Positions 17,699 to 27,299 are shown, numbered from the stretch's first letter. The stretch is DNA of 64,000 nucleotides from Anaerocolumna sp. MB42-C2 (GCF_030913705.1 NZ_CP133190.1:2743501-2807500), one strand, 5' to 3'. Program-made: numbers and translations. The notes: generated by a model not told the origin, from the letters alone.

Positions 17699-18529
17699 TT
17701 ATAACAAGACTGTTTCAATCAGCTTATTGACCTCATCGGCTTTATTAATTTTCAAAGCATGCGCTTTAATCTCATTCACTTTTTCTTCCAATAAGTTGTA
17801 CTTTATATATTCTTCTTTATATATTTTCAGCATACTTAAAGTAGCCTGTACATTAGATACAGTATCAGAAGAAAGACTTCCCGGCGTCAGGTAAGCTTTA
17901 AGCAATAATTCATCTACTAAAATAATTTTATAATCCTTGGCTATACGTATACATAATTCCCAATCTTCCAATTTACGCAGTTGCGTATTAAACATCCCCA
18001 CTTTATTAAAACATTCTCTCCTAATTAACATTGTAGGTGTTCCGACAAGATTTCTATGTAAAATCTGTTCATAAATATATCCTGATTTTTGGTCTAATGA
18101 CATACTTTCAGGCGGATATTCAATTCTACCCTTATCCCCCAAATCATAAAATAATCTGGTGTAGACCATCCCTGTTAACATATCAGCCTCATCCATTACG
18201 ACAACCTGTTTTTCTAATTTATCCGGAAGCCATTCATCATCACTGTCCTGAAATGCAATATATTTACCTTTAGAGGCCCGGATTCCTATATTTCTGGCAT
18301 TCGCCGCTCCTCTGTTTACCGGAGATTTTATATAATGTATCCTTTCATCCATGATATCCGCAATGAATTCTTTGGTTCCATCGGTAGAACCATCATCTAT
18401 AATCAATAATTCATAATCTGTAAACCCTTGATTCAAAACACTAATAATTGATCTTTTTAGGGTATGAATCCGGTTATAGGTTGGTAAAATAACGGATACT
18501 TTTACAGGATCTGCATATATATTTTCCAT
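17699..18529 (-). CDS. GT2 family glycosyltransferase
   Basis: 276 residues. GT-A fold: VSVILPTYNRIHTLKRSI (about 11-28), IDDGSTDGT, NRGAANARNIGI and the metal-binding FQDSDDEW (about 93-100). It ends with a helical tail without membrane segments. It lies 21 bases after the CgeB-like copy 2 and before copy 1, giving an alternating GT2/CgeB order. A role in building the flagellin glycan is likely from context; donor and acceptor are unknown. Confidence 0.85.
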   Translation of the reverse strand: MENIYADPVKVSVILPTYNRIHTLKRSIISVLNQGFTDYELLIIDDGSTDGTKEFIADIMDERIHYIKSPVNRGAANARNIGIRASKGKYIAFQDSDDEWLPDKLEKQVVVMDEADMLTGMVYTRLFYDLGDKGRIEYPPESMSLDQKSGYIYEQILHRNLVGTPTMLIRRECFNKVGMFNTQLRKLEDWELCIRIAKDYKIILVDELLLKAYLTPGSLSSDTVSNVQATLSMLKIYKEEYIKYNLLEEKVNEIKAHALKINKADEVNKLIETVLL

Positions 18530-18550
18530 TTCGCTGCTCCTTTAAGAATT

Positions 18551-19708
18551 CTAAAATACAGTTTTCATTATATAATCCAATCTTGTTTGATAAGTATGAT
18601 ATTCCTTTATTTTTTTATAGCCTTTTTGTGCAATTTGTTTTCGTTCTTCCTCATGTGCCAAATAATAACCAATCTTATTTTTTAAATCAGCAATATTTTC
18701 GTAAATGATTAAGTCTTTGCCGTCTTCAAAATAATCCAATATTTCTTCCTGATAATTCGTTAATACAAAACCACCAGCTCCCATTATATCAAATATTCTG
18801 AGTGGTATTCCTGTTTTAATCGTTCGCAGGGTAATATTAAGATTAATTTTACTATGACGAAAAACCTTGGGCATTTCTGTATAATAATCAATATAACCTC
18901 TGTTGCGAATAAAAGGCAGCTCATCCGTATGACTGTTTGTATATAAATCTACTTTATACATATCCGACAGAGTTTCTAAAATCATTCTCCGCTCCATTGA
19001 GGTAACTTTAACTCCCAGGAACGTATTAGCATATATCATTTTAGCTTGTCCGATGAAATTATCATTCAATTTTAAATATACATATTGGTTTAATACCTCC
19101 AAAATGTTATCTGTCAGTAATTCTTCCAAAAAATTATAGCCATACACCTGAAGCTGAGCTTTCATAATTCCTTCCAAAAACCCTTTATAGTATTCTGGCA
19201 GATTAACCATTGCATCGTAGGAAATTTTGTTGTCATATAAAGTACCAACAAAAGAAATATCCGATCTATATTTTTGAATATCCTCATTTGATGCTCTCAA
19301 ATTATCTAACCTGTTTACATTTACAGCCAACGGCAAATGATATACCTGTGCGACTCCCATGGTTTTTATATCATCATAGAGTGCCCTATCGAATATAAAT
19401 ATATAATTACATTTATTATATATAGCTTTAGAATATAGATTCAAAGTAGGACTATCAAATACCCATGATATATATTTAACATCTTTTTCATTGCAAATAT
19501 TCGATATAATCTGAAAGAAATTAAACGATATTACTGCATCAAACTTATTCTGTTGTAATTTATCAGTAAATAATTTTGTAAATACTTCATCTTCTTCAAA
19601 ATTTCGGAAAGTGTATTCGATACAATCGATTTCATGACCATTTTTAATTAAGTTATCTTCCAAATCTCTGATTCCATAAGTAATCCATTTATATATTAAA
19701 AATCTCAT
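18551..19708 (-). CDS. CgeB-like glycosyltransferase (DUF3880-type N-terminus), copy 2
   Basis: 385 residues, the same length as its paralogue at 16470-17627 and similar along the whole chain (ISWVFDSPTLNLYSKAIYNK, IFIFDRALYDDI, LRIFDIMGAGGFVLTNYQEE). Its ATG overlaps the stop of the preceding GT2 gene by four bases, showing tight coupling. The two copies probably act on different positions of one glycan chain, or one is a spare; sequence cannot tell. Confidence 0.8.
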   Translation of the reverse strand: MRFLIYKWITYGIRDLEDNLIKNGHEIDCIEYTFRNFEEDEVFTKLFTDKLQQNKFDAVISFNFFQIISNICNEKDVKYISWVFDSPTLNLYSKAIYNKCNYIFIFDRALYDDIKTMGVAQVYHLPLAVNVNRLDNLRASNEDIQKYRSDISFVGTLYDNKISYDAMVNLPEYYKGFLEGIMKAQLQVYGYNFLEELLTDNILEVLNQYVYLKLNDNFIGQAKMIYANTFLGVKVTSMERRMILETLSDMYKVDLYTNSHTDELPFIRNRGYIDYYTEMPKVFRHSKINLNITLRTIKTGIPLRIFDIMGAGGFVLTNYQEEILDYFEDGKDLIIYENIADLKNKIGYYLAHEEERKQIAQKGYKKIKEYHTYQTRLDYIMKTVF

Positions 19709-20760
19709 CCCTTTATCTCATCTAAGTTTATTTTATCATATGCTTCACAGTATCTTTCTGCTATATATATCCATTGTTCCGGCTTTAAATTTAATTCTAC
19801 AGTCCGTAATAATTCCTTATCTAAATCAGAAAACTCGTCATAATAAATATTATTCTTATAATTTGGTATTAGTTTTTTTAGGTTATCTTGCAATACCGCA
19901 AACAAATTGGTAGGAATTTTATCATAGTCATACCGGCTAAATAAATAGTGTAATGTATTTATATAATACAGCTTTATAAATATAAATTCGATTTCATTTG
20001 CAAAAGTATTATAAACACCCAGTTCCATAAAAGTTTTAAGCTTCATAATCTCAATTTCCATACGGTCCATATGCCGGATGGAATTCCTTTTTATGGTAGT
20101 TGAATTAAAATTAATAAAATAATGATATAGATACTCCTCAATTACATAGTATCTCTCAATATAAAAACTAATTACCGGAAACCAATAATTATCCTCATAA
20201 AACAAATTTTCAGGAAAAAAAATACCGCTTTCAGTTATTATCTTCTTTTTATATAACTTGCTCCATACTCCGCCACGTTTATCTTCCAGAAAAAATTCTT
20301 TCCTTTTATCTATACTGTCTATTACTTCAAATTTATCCGGTTCACCTGTTAATCCCATGGTAATCGGTATAGCTTTACCAAAATCCCTTTTATATTCACA
20401 AGTTACAACATCGCAGTCATATTCAACAGCTTTGTTATATAATTTTTCGTACATCGTTGGTTCCACCCAATCGTCTGCATCAACAAAACCGATATAATCA
20501 GCCGATGCATAATAAAGTCCAAGGTTCCTTGCCCCGCCCTGCTTTCTGTTTTCTTCTGAGTTGATCACAATAATGGAATCTGTATATTCTTTTTCGTAAC
20601 TTAAAAGAATATCTAAAGTCCCGTCTGTAGATGCATCATTTACAAAGATTAACTCCAGTACGTCTAAACCAATAGTCTGAACAAGCAGTGATTTTATACA
20701 GCGCTCCATGTATCTTTCCATATTATAGCAGGGAATTATTATACTTATTTTTTTGTTCAT
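19705..20760 (-). CDS. GT2 family glycosyltransferase with long C-terminal part
   Basis: 351 residues. GT-A domain in the first 120 residues: ISIIIPCYNMERYMERCI, VNDASTDGT, RKQGGARNLGLYYA and FVDADDWVEP. About 150 helical residues follow, rich in Tyr and Phe (YYINTLHYLFSRYDYDKIP), typical of bacterial capsule, teichoic acid and glycoprotein glycosyltransferases. It is 26 bases downstream of maf and overlaps the next gene. It probably adds a sugar to the flagellin glycan. Confidence 0.85.
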   Translation of the reverse strand: MNKKISIIIPCYNMERYMERCIKSLLVQTIGLDVLELIFVNDASTDGTLDILLSYEKEYTDSIIVINSEENRKQGGARNLGLYYASADYIGFVDADDWVEPTMYEKLYNKAVEYDCDVVTCEYKRDFGKAIPITMGLTGEPDKFEVIDSIDKRKEFFLEDKRGGVWSKLYKKKIITESGIFFPENLFYEDNYWFPVISFYIERYYVIEEYLYHYFINFNSTTIKRNSIRHMDRMEIEIMKLKTFMELGVYNTFANEIEFIFIKLYYINTLHYLFSRYDYDKIPTNLFAVLQDNLKKLIPNYKNNIYYDEFSDLDKELLRTVELNLKPEQWIYIAERYCEAYDKINLDEIKG

Positions 20761-20786
20761 ACACTTCTCCTACAGTTTGATTTGAT

Positions 20787-22625
20787 TTACCAGAATTTCT
20801 TTAGCTCTTCTTCAAGCATCGGCTTCATTTCCCTGGCCCCGGTACGAATTAATTCATGCATAGCTTTTGTTCGGTTAAATGTATTAACTAAATCTTCATC
20901 CTGGTCCTTGCTGAATAAATAAATACCTGCCAGCTTTTTAGATGCTTCATCTGATATATATGTATCAATTAAATTATATACCAAGGTGCCCTCAATAAAA
21001 TCATTTATATTAGTTACCTGTCTTACCATTCTTCTACATTCTGCCGTATCGAACATATTACTTTTACATGCTTTTATAATTTTATTACATAAAGATATAG
21101 CCTTATTCGATTTGTTAATAATTTTATCCAGATCATTTCTGCTATTTTCAAGAATAGATTTAACTTGAACTAAATTATCTTCACTTAATGTTGGTTCAAT
21201 ACTATTAACAATATCCTTGCAATTTACTTCCTTATTGCAATACTGGTCAATAACATCACTAAGTGTCATTACCTTGGCACCTTTTATCTTAGCTCCACCC
21301 TCTGTTGCATTAATCACATCAATATCTGGCACCAATTCGATAGAGTTTTCAAACCATTTAAGATAAATATACCAATCATGCCTTGTTTTTATAGGATTTC
21401 CATCATTATCCTCTATAAAACGGATACCTTCCTCTTCATTGCGAACACTGGAGATTTCGCCGCCTGCGTGAGTAACACCATTTCCATATGCAAGGTCCTG
21501 ACCAATTAAAACAATTCTTTTAAATTTTAGTGCAGCACAGATAGAAAATGCACCGGTAGCTACGGAACCCCCTGCAGCGTAATATGAAATTAACTTTCCG
21601 AAGTTTGCATAAATTTTATTTAAATATGGGTGACAACTGAATAAAATTTTTCTCGAAGTATGATTTGCTAAAATAGTATGATTTGCTTCAACCTTGCAAA
21701 ATAAAGGAACATCCTTACACCTGGGGTTAGAAAAATATTCGGCGGGTTTTTTTGCATCTATTGTAACGGCAAAATCCGGTTCAATATCATGATTAAATAA
21801 ATGCCTGAGTGCCGTATCAGTTGCAACAATAATAGCCTTACCCTTTGCACGCTTTAATTCATCTATATTTTTATCCAAAGAAGGACCAGCCGATACTATA
21901 ATTGCGGGTATATCCTGTGGAAGTTTTCCTAAATACTCTAGTACCGTATTAGCATCTTTAATGCAAAATAAATTACTTATAGTATTATGAACTATTGATT
22001 TTCCAAAGTATGATTCCGTGTTTCTATTTATAAATGTCCGTTCATTATTTTCCTGAATAATAATTAAAAAATCTCTATATCTATTTAAAAACGCTTTATC
22101 ATATTGGGGATGTTTACATATAATTTGTGAATATACATTCGTCCAATGTGTGTTAGCATCTATTGCATTCGTAAAATTAAGTTTATTCTCTTCTCCTACA
22201 AAAAAAGAAATGTTACAATTCTTCCAAATATCTGATAAATCATATTGGTGTAATACAAACATAAATATTTCTTTTACTGGCTCATAAATTATAACCTTAG
22301 CTCCATCTTCCAGATGTTTCAACAATTCCCTTACAAAACTACCATTACCAAATCCAAACATAGAAACTACTATACCCAAATTATCATAATTATATTGCTC
22401 AGCCCATATTCTCGCTTCTTTTATGGGATAATAACTACTGTTTAAACGATATTTTTTACCTTCAATTTTAATTATTAATGAAGTTTGATCTTCTTTTGTT
22501 TCTAATGTTTCTATTTGAGTTACCAGTCGTCTTTCCAAATTCTCTTGCTCTGCCTTGGTAATATCCTCATAGAGTTTAGGCATATTCGCTCTTATTTCAT
22601 TGAGATTTTGCTCGTATATATTCAT
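20787..22625 (-). CDS. maf: Motility-associated Maf (DUF115/MptE-like) flagellin glycosyltransferase
   Basis: 612 residues. The central DUF115 domain has IPAIIVSAGPSLDKNIDEL (start about 245), ATDTALRHLF, DIEPDFAVTIDA and LIGQDLAYGNGVTHAGG. Maf proteins transfer CMP-activated pseudaminic or legionaminic acid to serine or threonine of flagellin. The ATG at 22625 follows AAGGTG at good distance; an in-frame GTG at 22634 is less likely. It lies 18 bases after the small gene 22644-22955 and near the flagellin gene. Together with pse genes in the same window this is a strong functional match. Confidence 0.9.
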   Translation of the reverse strand: MNIYEQNLNEIRANMPKLYEDITKAEQENLERRLVTQIETLETKEDQTSLIIKIEGKKYRLNSSYYPIKEARIWAEQYNYDNLGIVVSMFGFGNGSFVRELLKHLEDGAKVIIYEPVKEIFMFVLHQYDLSDIWKNCNISFFVGEENKLNFTNAIDANTHWTNVYSQIICKHPQYDKAFLNRYRDFLIIIQENNERTFINRNTESYFGKSIVHNTISNLFCIKDANTVLEYLGKLPQDIPAIIVSAGPSLDKNIDELKRAKGKAIIVATDTALRHLFNHDIEPDFAVTIDAKKPAEYFSNPRCKDVPLFCKVEANHTILANHTSRKILFSCHPYLNKIYANFGKLISYYAAGGSVATGAFSICAALKFKRIVLIGQDLAYGNGVTHAGGEISSVRNEEEGIRFIEDNDGNPIKTRHDWYIYLKWFENSIELVPDIDVINATEGGAKIKGAKVMTLSDVIDQYCNKEVNCKDIVNSIEPTLSEDNLVQVKSILENSRNDLDKIINKSNKAISLCNKIIKACKSNMFDTAECRRMVRQVTNINDFIEGTLVYNLIDTYISDEASKKLAGIYLFSKDQDEDLVNTFNRTKAMHELIRTGAREMKPMLEEELKKFW

Positions 22626-22643
22626 GACAGTCACCTTATATTT

Positions 22644-22955
22644 TTATAATTGTTCAATTATGTTTTTAAATTGTTCTGCAATTTCATATTGAAGTATATC
22701 TGCTAATAATACGGAATCCTTTATAGCTAATGCTTCCATAGCATCACTTAATCTTCCGATAATCTTTTGCTCATCTATCTGAATTTCATTATTATCATTT
22801 TTTAATCTGAAAATTTCGTTCAAGGCTAACTCTATTTTATTTAATGTAAGATTCAATTTGTTGTATCCCAGATTTTCCTGCTGCTGATAGAATAATACAG
22901 TAACTTCCTCGATAGCTAATATGGCTGTTTGTATTATTTTTTCTGTATCTTCCAT
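22644..22955 (-). CDS. Small helical protein between flagellin and maf, unknown function
   Basis: 103 residues, acidic and almost entirely helical, with no signal peptide. Its ATG follows GGGAGG. It begins only about 45 bases after the flagellin terminator, with no clear promoter of its own, so it is probably expressed by read-through from flagellin along with maf. Size and position suggest a helper for flagellin handling or glycosylation (export-chaperone-like or Maf partner). I do not recognise a family. Confidence 0.7.
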   Translation of the reverse strand: MEDTEKIIQTAILAIEEVTVLFYQQQENLGYNKLNLTLNKIELALNEIFRLKNDNNEIQIDEQKIIGRLSDAMEALAIKDSVLLADILQYEIAEQFKNIIEQL

Positions 22956-23000
22956 AATTTATACCTCCCATATAAAAACACATATTTCTTTTTACTTTAA

Positions 23001-23034
23001 AAATGGGGCCGGCCTTAAGGCCAGCCCCATTTTT
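23001..23034 (-). terminator. Rho-independent terminator of the flagellin gene
   Basis: Strong GC hairpin (AAATGGGGC, GGCC, loop TTAA, GGCC, GCCCCATTT) just after the flagellin stop at 23050, with T-runs on both sides so it can work in either direction. It would set flagellin as the main short transcript, with partial read-through to the 22644 gene and maf. Confidence 0.9.
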
Positions 23035-23049
23035 TTGCTCATTTTACAA

Positions 23050-23880
23050 TTATCTTAATAATGATAATACACCTTGTGTAGACTGATTAGCTTGAGCCAA
23101 CATAGATTGTGCAGCTTGTTGAAGAATATTGTTCTTTGAGTATTGAACCATTTCTTGAGCCATATCAACGTCACGAATACGAGATTCAGCAGCCTGTAAG
23201 TTCTCAGCTGTATTGTCAGCATTAGCAATAGTATGCTCTAATCTGTTCTGAAGAGCACCAAGTTTAGATCTCTGAGTTGATACTTTAGTAATAGCATCAT
23301 TTACAGTACTGATTACTTTAGTAATAGCAGAAGAATCACCATTAGAAATAATAGCAGCTACAGCCAAGTTAGAAATGGAAAGGTTGTTAACTGTCATTGC
23401 ACTAATAGAGAAAGTGATAGTCTGATTTGTATTAGCACCAACCTGAAGTTGTTTATCAGTTAAACCACCACTTAATAACTTCATAGTATTGAATTCAGTC
23501 TGGTTTGCAATACGGTCAACTTCACTAGTTAATGCTCTAACTTCTTCAGCAATAGCAACACGGTCAGCTGTAACGTTAGTACCATTAGATGCCTGAACTG
23601 TTAATTCTCTCATTCTTTGAAGTATGGACTGTGTTTCATTAAGAGCACCTTCAGCTGTCTGAACCAGAGATATACCGTCCTGAGCGTTAGTAGATGCCTG
23701 ATCAAGACCTCTGATTTGACCTCTCATCTTTTCAGAAATAGAAAGACCAGCTGCGTCATCACCTGCACGGTTAATTCTATAACCGGATGATAATTTTTCT
23801 GTTGATTTGGATAACTGTCCAGTTGTAATACCTAATTGTCTGTTTGTGTTGGCAGATGCCATATTGTGTTGAATTATCAT
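23050..23880 (-). CDS. hag: Flagellin
   Basis: 276 residues, filament subunit. Conserved D0/D1 ends: N-terminal MIIQHNMASANTNRQLG and GDDAAGLSISEKMRGQIRGL; C-terminal NTAENLQAAESRIRDVDMAQ and QAANQST-type end with VLSLLR. The middle is short (about 140-205), with no large D2/D3, and is rich in Ser, Thr and Asn (ISAMTVNNLSISNLAV), offering surface sites for Maf-dependent O-glycosylation. It has an excellent AAGGAGG site, a hairpin leader that looks like a CsrA target, its own sigma-28 promoter and a strong terminator, so it is expected to be highly expressed. Confidence 0.97.
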   Translation of the reverse strand: MIIQHNMASANTNRQLGITTGQLSKSTEKLSSGYRINRAGDDAAGLSISEKMRGQIRGLDQASTNAQDGISLVQTAEGALNETQSILQRMRELTVQASNGTNVTADRVAIAEEVRALTSEVDRIANQTEFNTMKLLSGGLTDKQLQVGANTNQTITFSISAMTVNNLSISNLAVAAIISNGDSSAITKVISTVNDAITKVSTQRSKLGALQNRLEHTIANADNTAENLQAAESRIRDVDMAQEMVQYSKNNILQQAAQSMLAQANQSTQGVLSLLR

Positions 23881-23887
23881 ATGTATT

Positions 23888-23920
23888 TCCTCCTTGAAAG
23901 TGCAGTAGCATCCATGCTAC
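23888..23920 (-). promoter_or_regulatory. CsrA-type binding leader of flagellin mRNA
   Basis: On the minus strand a perfect hairpin GTAGCAT-GG-ATGCTAC (23905-23920) places GGA at the loop, matching the CsrA consensus RUACARGGAUGU. Ten bases further is the ribosome site AAGGAGGA (23888-23895) with another GGA. Two sites, one over the Shine-Dalgarno, is the layout of the Bacillus subtilis hag leader. csrA and fliW are encoded at 27930-28618. Confidence 0.7.
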
Positions 23921-24015
23921 CGTTTTTTATGTTAGTAACCAACATTTTCTGCTAATTCTTAAAGTTTGTACGTACCTTGCGAAGAAACAAAAAATATTTG
24001 TTTTACTTACAACAT

Positions 24016-24043
24016 ATATCGGGTAGTTGTAATTGAAACTTTA
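24016..24043 (-). promoter_or_regulatory. Sigma-28 promoter of flagellin
   Basis: TAAA, 16 bases, CCCGATAT on the minus strand, about 135 bases before the flagellin ATG. One change from the consensus GCCGATAT. Confidence 0.85.
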
Positions 24044-24062
24044 TAGTATATAATAAATTTTT

Positions 24063-24542
24063 TTATTTTTTTTTGTCGAGAAAAAAAGATTCTCCCACTT
24101 GTTGATTATACATATTATTGTAATAATTAGAAGCTGTCCGGTTGCTTATTTTTAAGTTCTTAATCTCTTTCTTTTTGCCAAGAAAGTAAGCTTCTATTTT
24201 ATTCTTTATACGCATTTCAGTACCTTGCATTTTTGTACTTTTATCTGTTATCTGGCGTATCAATTCCTGTAAATGTTCGATCTGCTCCCTATGTTCCAAT
24301 CGTCTAGTACTAATCTCTTCTTTTACATAGTGGTAAATTCTTTCAAAACCCTCGTCCAGTTGATTTATTTGCTCAATATATTCATCTTTTTCAGACAGGG
24401 TTCGCTCAAATGCTTCCATATCAGGATTAAAATCATGGAAATATTCTTCCTGTAAAGCCGTTATTGCTAACAGTTTGTCCAACAAAGCATTTTTCTTAAC
24501 CAAAGTATCCGTTAATATATATATATAAGTGTTATTATCCAT
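24063..24542 (-). CDS. fliT: FliT/FlgN-like flagellar chaperone candidate
   Basis: 159 residues, all helical and coiled-coil-like, downstream of fliS. The start at 24542 (MDNNTYIYILTDTLVKKNALLDKLL) follows AGAGAG; a longer frame from 24602 overlaps fliS and lacks a good site. FliT-type chaperones bind the filament cap protein FliD. Sequence similarity to FliT is weak by eye, and the assignment rests on size, helix content and position after fliD-fliS. It is longer than typical FliT (about 100-120), with a charged tail ending in lysines. Confidence 0.6.
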   Translation of the reverse strand: MDNNTYIYILTDTLVKKNALLDKLLAITALQEEYFHDFNPDMEAFERTLSEKDEYIEQINQLDEGFERIYHYVKEEISTRRLEHREQIEHLQELIRQITDKSTKMQGTEMRIKNKIEAYFLGKKKEIKNLKISNRTASNYYNNMYNQQVGESFFLDKKK

Positions 24543-24571
24543 GCTTAATCTCTCTTTGTTGCTTTTTAGGT

Positions 24572-24940
24572 TTATTTTGCATGTTTCATGACTTCTTTCC
24601 AAGTATCCCTCATATCCCTTAAATAACCAAGAATCTCTTCAAGAATAGCTTTATCTTTATTAATATTTGCCGTTATCAGCCTTTCATTAATATACTCATA
24701 CACTTTGTCAAAATCTTCTGCTACGGAATATTTAAAATCCAAAGTTGAACGTAAATAATCAATAATTTTTTCGGTTTTAATAATATTGGTATTACTCTTA
24801 TTAATGTCCTTTTCTTCTACACCGATGATTGCTATATTACAATATTTAATTGCTCCATCATATAACATTAAAGTTAATTCAGCTGGTGAAGCAGTTGATA
24901 CCTTATTATTCTGATACGCTGTAGCCGCATTGATTGGCAT
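24572..24940 (-). CDS. fliS: Flagellin export chaperone FliS
   Basis: 122 residues. It binds the C-terminus of flagellin and prevents early polymerisation. Typical marks: N-terminal AAYQNNKVSTASPAELTLML (about 7-26) and LYDGAIKYCNIA, then four helices. It lies between fliD and the FliT-like gene in the flaG-fliD-fliS operon. In B. subtilis FliS also influences FliW, which links it to the csrA/fliW loop encoded here. Confidence 0.95.
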   Translation of the reverse strand: MPINAATAYQNNKVSTASPAELTLMLYDGAIKYCNIAIIGVEEKDINKSNTNIIKTEKIIDYLRSTLDFKYSVAEDFDKVYEYINERLITANINKDKAILEEILGYLRDMRDTWKEVMKHAK

Positions 24941-25118
24941 TTTTCCCTCCTATTAATACTCTTTCACTCTTTTTCATGATTTTCTTTTAAAATATAAGCA
25001 ATTATGCAACTGTTACGTATTTATTATATCCTGTTCTACTATAAAAATAAAGACACAAAATAGTTATTTTTATATAATATTATAAAAAATAAATCTATAA
25101 ATAGTTAATTTTACTTTA

Positions 25119-27278
25119 CTACTTTGACGTGCCAAGCAATCCTGATAAGGCATTGCCCTGTGACTGCATTTTAGCCAGAGCCGTCTCCATGGCCGAAAAT
25201 TGCTTATAATATTTATTTTCCATTTCCGTTAACTTTTTTTCTAATACTGCAACTTTCTTCTTATATTCAGTCTGCTCATTATCCATTAACTTATCATTAT
25301 AAAAATTGTATTTACTTCTGACATTAGGAATAGAGCTCATATTATCATTCATGGTTTTATATAATTTACCAAATATTCCCGATAGAGCCTCTATTGTAGC
25401 ATCCGGATCTTCATTAAGTGCTTTCAATAATTTATCATCCTTATCAGAATAGGTAGAGTCATCCTTATTTCCATAGATATGTAACAAACCTTTTTCCGTA
25501 TAGTCTGTAGAAGTCTGAATTCCAAAAGTAGATAAAGAATATTTTTTATCACCCACCTGAACAGAGGACATTATAGCCGTTTTCATGGAATCTAATACAG
25601 CACCCAAAGTACTATCGCGCCTTAATATGGAGTTTTTAATTTTCGTCTCCCATTTTTCAATCTGATCATCGGTCATAGCTTCTTTTTCATCATCCGTAAG
25701 AGGATCATAGCCACGTGAAGAACCAGCGTAATACAAATCGTTCATTTCTTTCAGAATATCATTATAAGACTTTATAAAGTTCTTTATCATATCATAAGTT
25801 GCCTGAGTATCATTTGATACATCCAATGTCACGGTTTTACCCGGTTCAGTTTTGCTTTTTATATTAATGGTTAACCCATTAACCGTTAAAGTATTTGAAC
25901 TACTGGTTAATGATGCACCATCCAACACAAAGGAAGCATCTGATGCCTTTACAACACTCATAGCATTGGGGTCTGCTGCTGTGACTTCGTCACCTGTTAT
26001 TTCACCAAAACCGAGCGCAGATAAATCACCTGTCTTATTGCTTAAATAGGAATTTATTTTACTATAGATTCCACTCGTATTAGCTGTGGATAACACATTT
26101 TCTGCAAATGTCGGATCAGTTATTGCGGTTTGATAAGCAGTGTCTGCATCTGCTGCATAAATTGGGTCACTTGCATATTTTCTATTTATGGCTTGAGAAA
26201 ATATTATATTTCTTTCTTCGTCTAAATAAGTATTATACTTATCTGTTGTAAGATCATCTACTGTTTCGCCGTCTTTCAGTGTCAGTTTACCTGCAGCGAT
26301 CTGCTCTTCTATCTGGGTTTTTATTTCAGCTTTAATGGCAAGAGTTTTCTTTTCATCCTCTGTACCGGTATAACTATTAAGGATCGCGGATTTTACATCC
26401 GTTTCCTTTACATTAGCGATACACTCTTCTTTTTTATCTGCTTTCGCTTTCTCCACCGCATACGTCTGTAAGGTTTTAAGGGCATCAATCTTTTTCTGTT
26501 CATCTTCATTCGCTCCGGTTGTACCATTCAACGCTTTCGTATACAAATCTCCCAAATCGCTGGATGAAATTCCCTTTATAGTTGTTAATGCGGCTGAAAC
26601 TTCCTTTTGCTTTTCTGCATTAAGTCCATTATATCCGGTTAGATTTTTGATATCATTAAAGGATGTTGCATCTGTGGTTATTGTAAAGGAATTTGCTGCT
26701 CCGCTTGCTTTCGAACTGATAAAAAGTCTATTTTGTGTTTTATCATAGTTGGCAGTCAGACCTGCGCTGGTGCACGTATTGATAAAATCATTTAACGTTG
26801 TTTTATCGGTAACAACAAGACTCTTCGTTTTACCGTTACTAGTAACATTAATTGTTGTGCCTACTGCCATATCTAAATCTGCTAAAGTAGTGTCGTTAGT
26901 GACTGTTTTTCCATTTTTGTCTGTACCTAGCTTACCGCCGGTTACATATTGTGAACTGGCCAGATTACTTATAGAAAGAGTATGCGCACCTTCCGGTGCA
27001 CTAGCACCCCCTGTTACTTTAACTATATCTTCATTTGAAGAAGCTGCCTTTTTCGTCTTATAACTCCCCTGTAACCTTAAATCACTCAGACCACCCGTAC
27101 CCATACAGAGTTTTACTAACTTCGCATTTAACTCTTTCCATTTATCTTCTTTCCATTCGGACGTAGTTAATTTATCAGAAGTCTTTTTATTTTTCATCTT
27201 CTGAGCACTTACTAATTCCTTAATAATTGATTCAGTATCCATATTGGATATTAATCCTGTCATTCGTATTGTTGACAT
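25119..27278 (-). CDS. fliD: Flagellar filament cap protein FliD (HAP2)
   Basis: 719 residues. N-terminal cap domain begins MSTIRMTGLISNMDTESIIKE in abbreviated form (MTGLISNMDTESIIKELV, about 6-23); FliD_C near the end has RDSTLGAVLDSM and STFGIQTSTDYTEKG, followed by a C-terminal coiled coil. It is long for FliD because the middle (about 210-430) holds a Lys/Glu/Ala/Thr-rich insert (for example YTGTEDEKKTLAIKAEIKTQ), probably an exposed domain. It lies 21 bases after flaG and shares its sigma-28 promoter. Confidence 0.95.
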   Translation of the reverse strand: MSTIRMTGLISNMDTESIIKELVSAQKMKNKKTSDKLTTSEWKEDKWKELNAKLVKLCMGTGGLSDLRLQGSYKTKKAASSNEDIVKVTGGASAPEGAHTLSISNLASSQYVTGGKLGTDKNGKTVTNDTTLADLDMAVGTTINVTSNGKTKSLVVTDKTTLNDFINTCTSAGLTANYDKTQNRLFISSKASGAANSFTITTDATSFNDIKNLTGYNGLNAEKQKEVSAALTTIKGISSSDLGDLYTKALNGTTGANEDEQKKIDALKTLQTYAVEKAKADKKEECIANVKETDVKSAILNSYTGTEDEKKTLAIKAEIKTQIEEQIAAGKLTLKDGETVDDLTTDKYNTYLDEERNIIFSQAINRKYASDPIYAADADTAYQTAITDPTFAENVLSTANTSGIYSKINSYLSNKTGDLSALGFGEITGDEVTAADPNAMSVVKASDASFVLDGASLTSSSNTLTVNGLTINIKSKTEPGKTVTLDVSNDTQATYDMIKNFIKSYNDILKEMNDLYYAGSSRGYDPLTDDEKEAMTDDQIEKWETKIKNSILRRDSTLGAVLDSMKTAIMSSVQVGDKKYSLSTFGIQTSTDYTEKGLLHIYGNKDDSTYSDKDDKLLKALNEDPDATIEALSGIFGKLYKTMNDNMSSIPNVRSKYNFYNDKLMDNEQTEYKKKVAVLEKKLTEMENKYYKQFSAMETALAKMQSQGNALSGLLGTSK

Positions 27279-27299
27279 AACCCCTGCTCCTTTCGTTAC

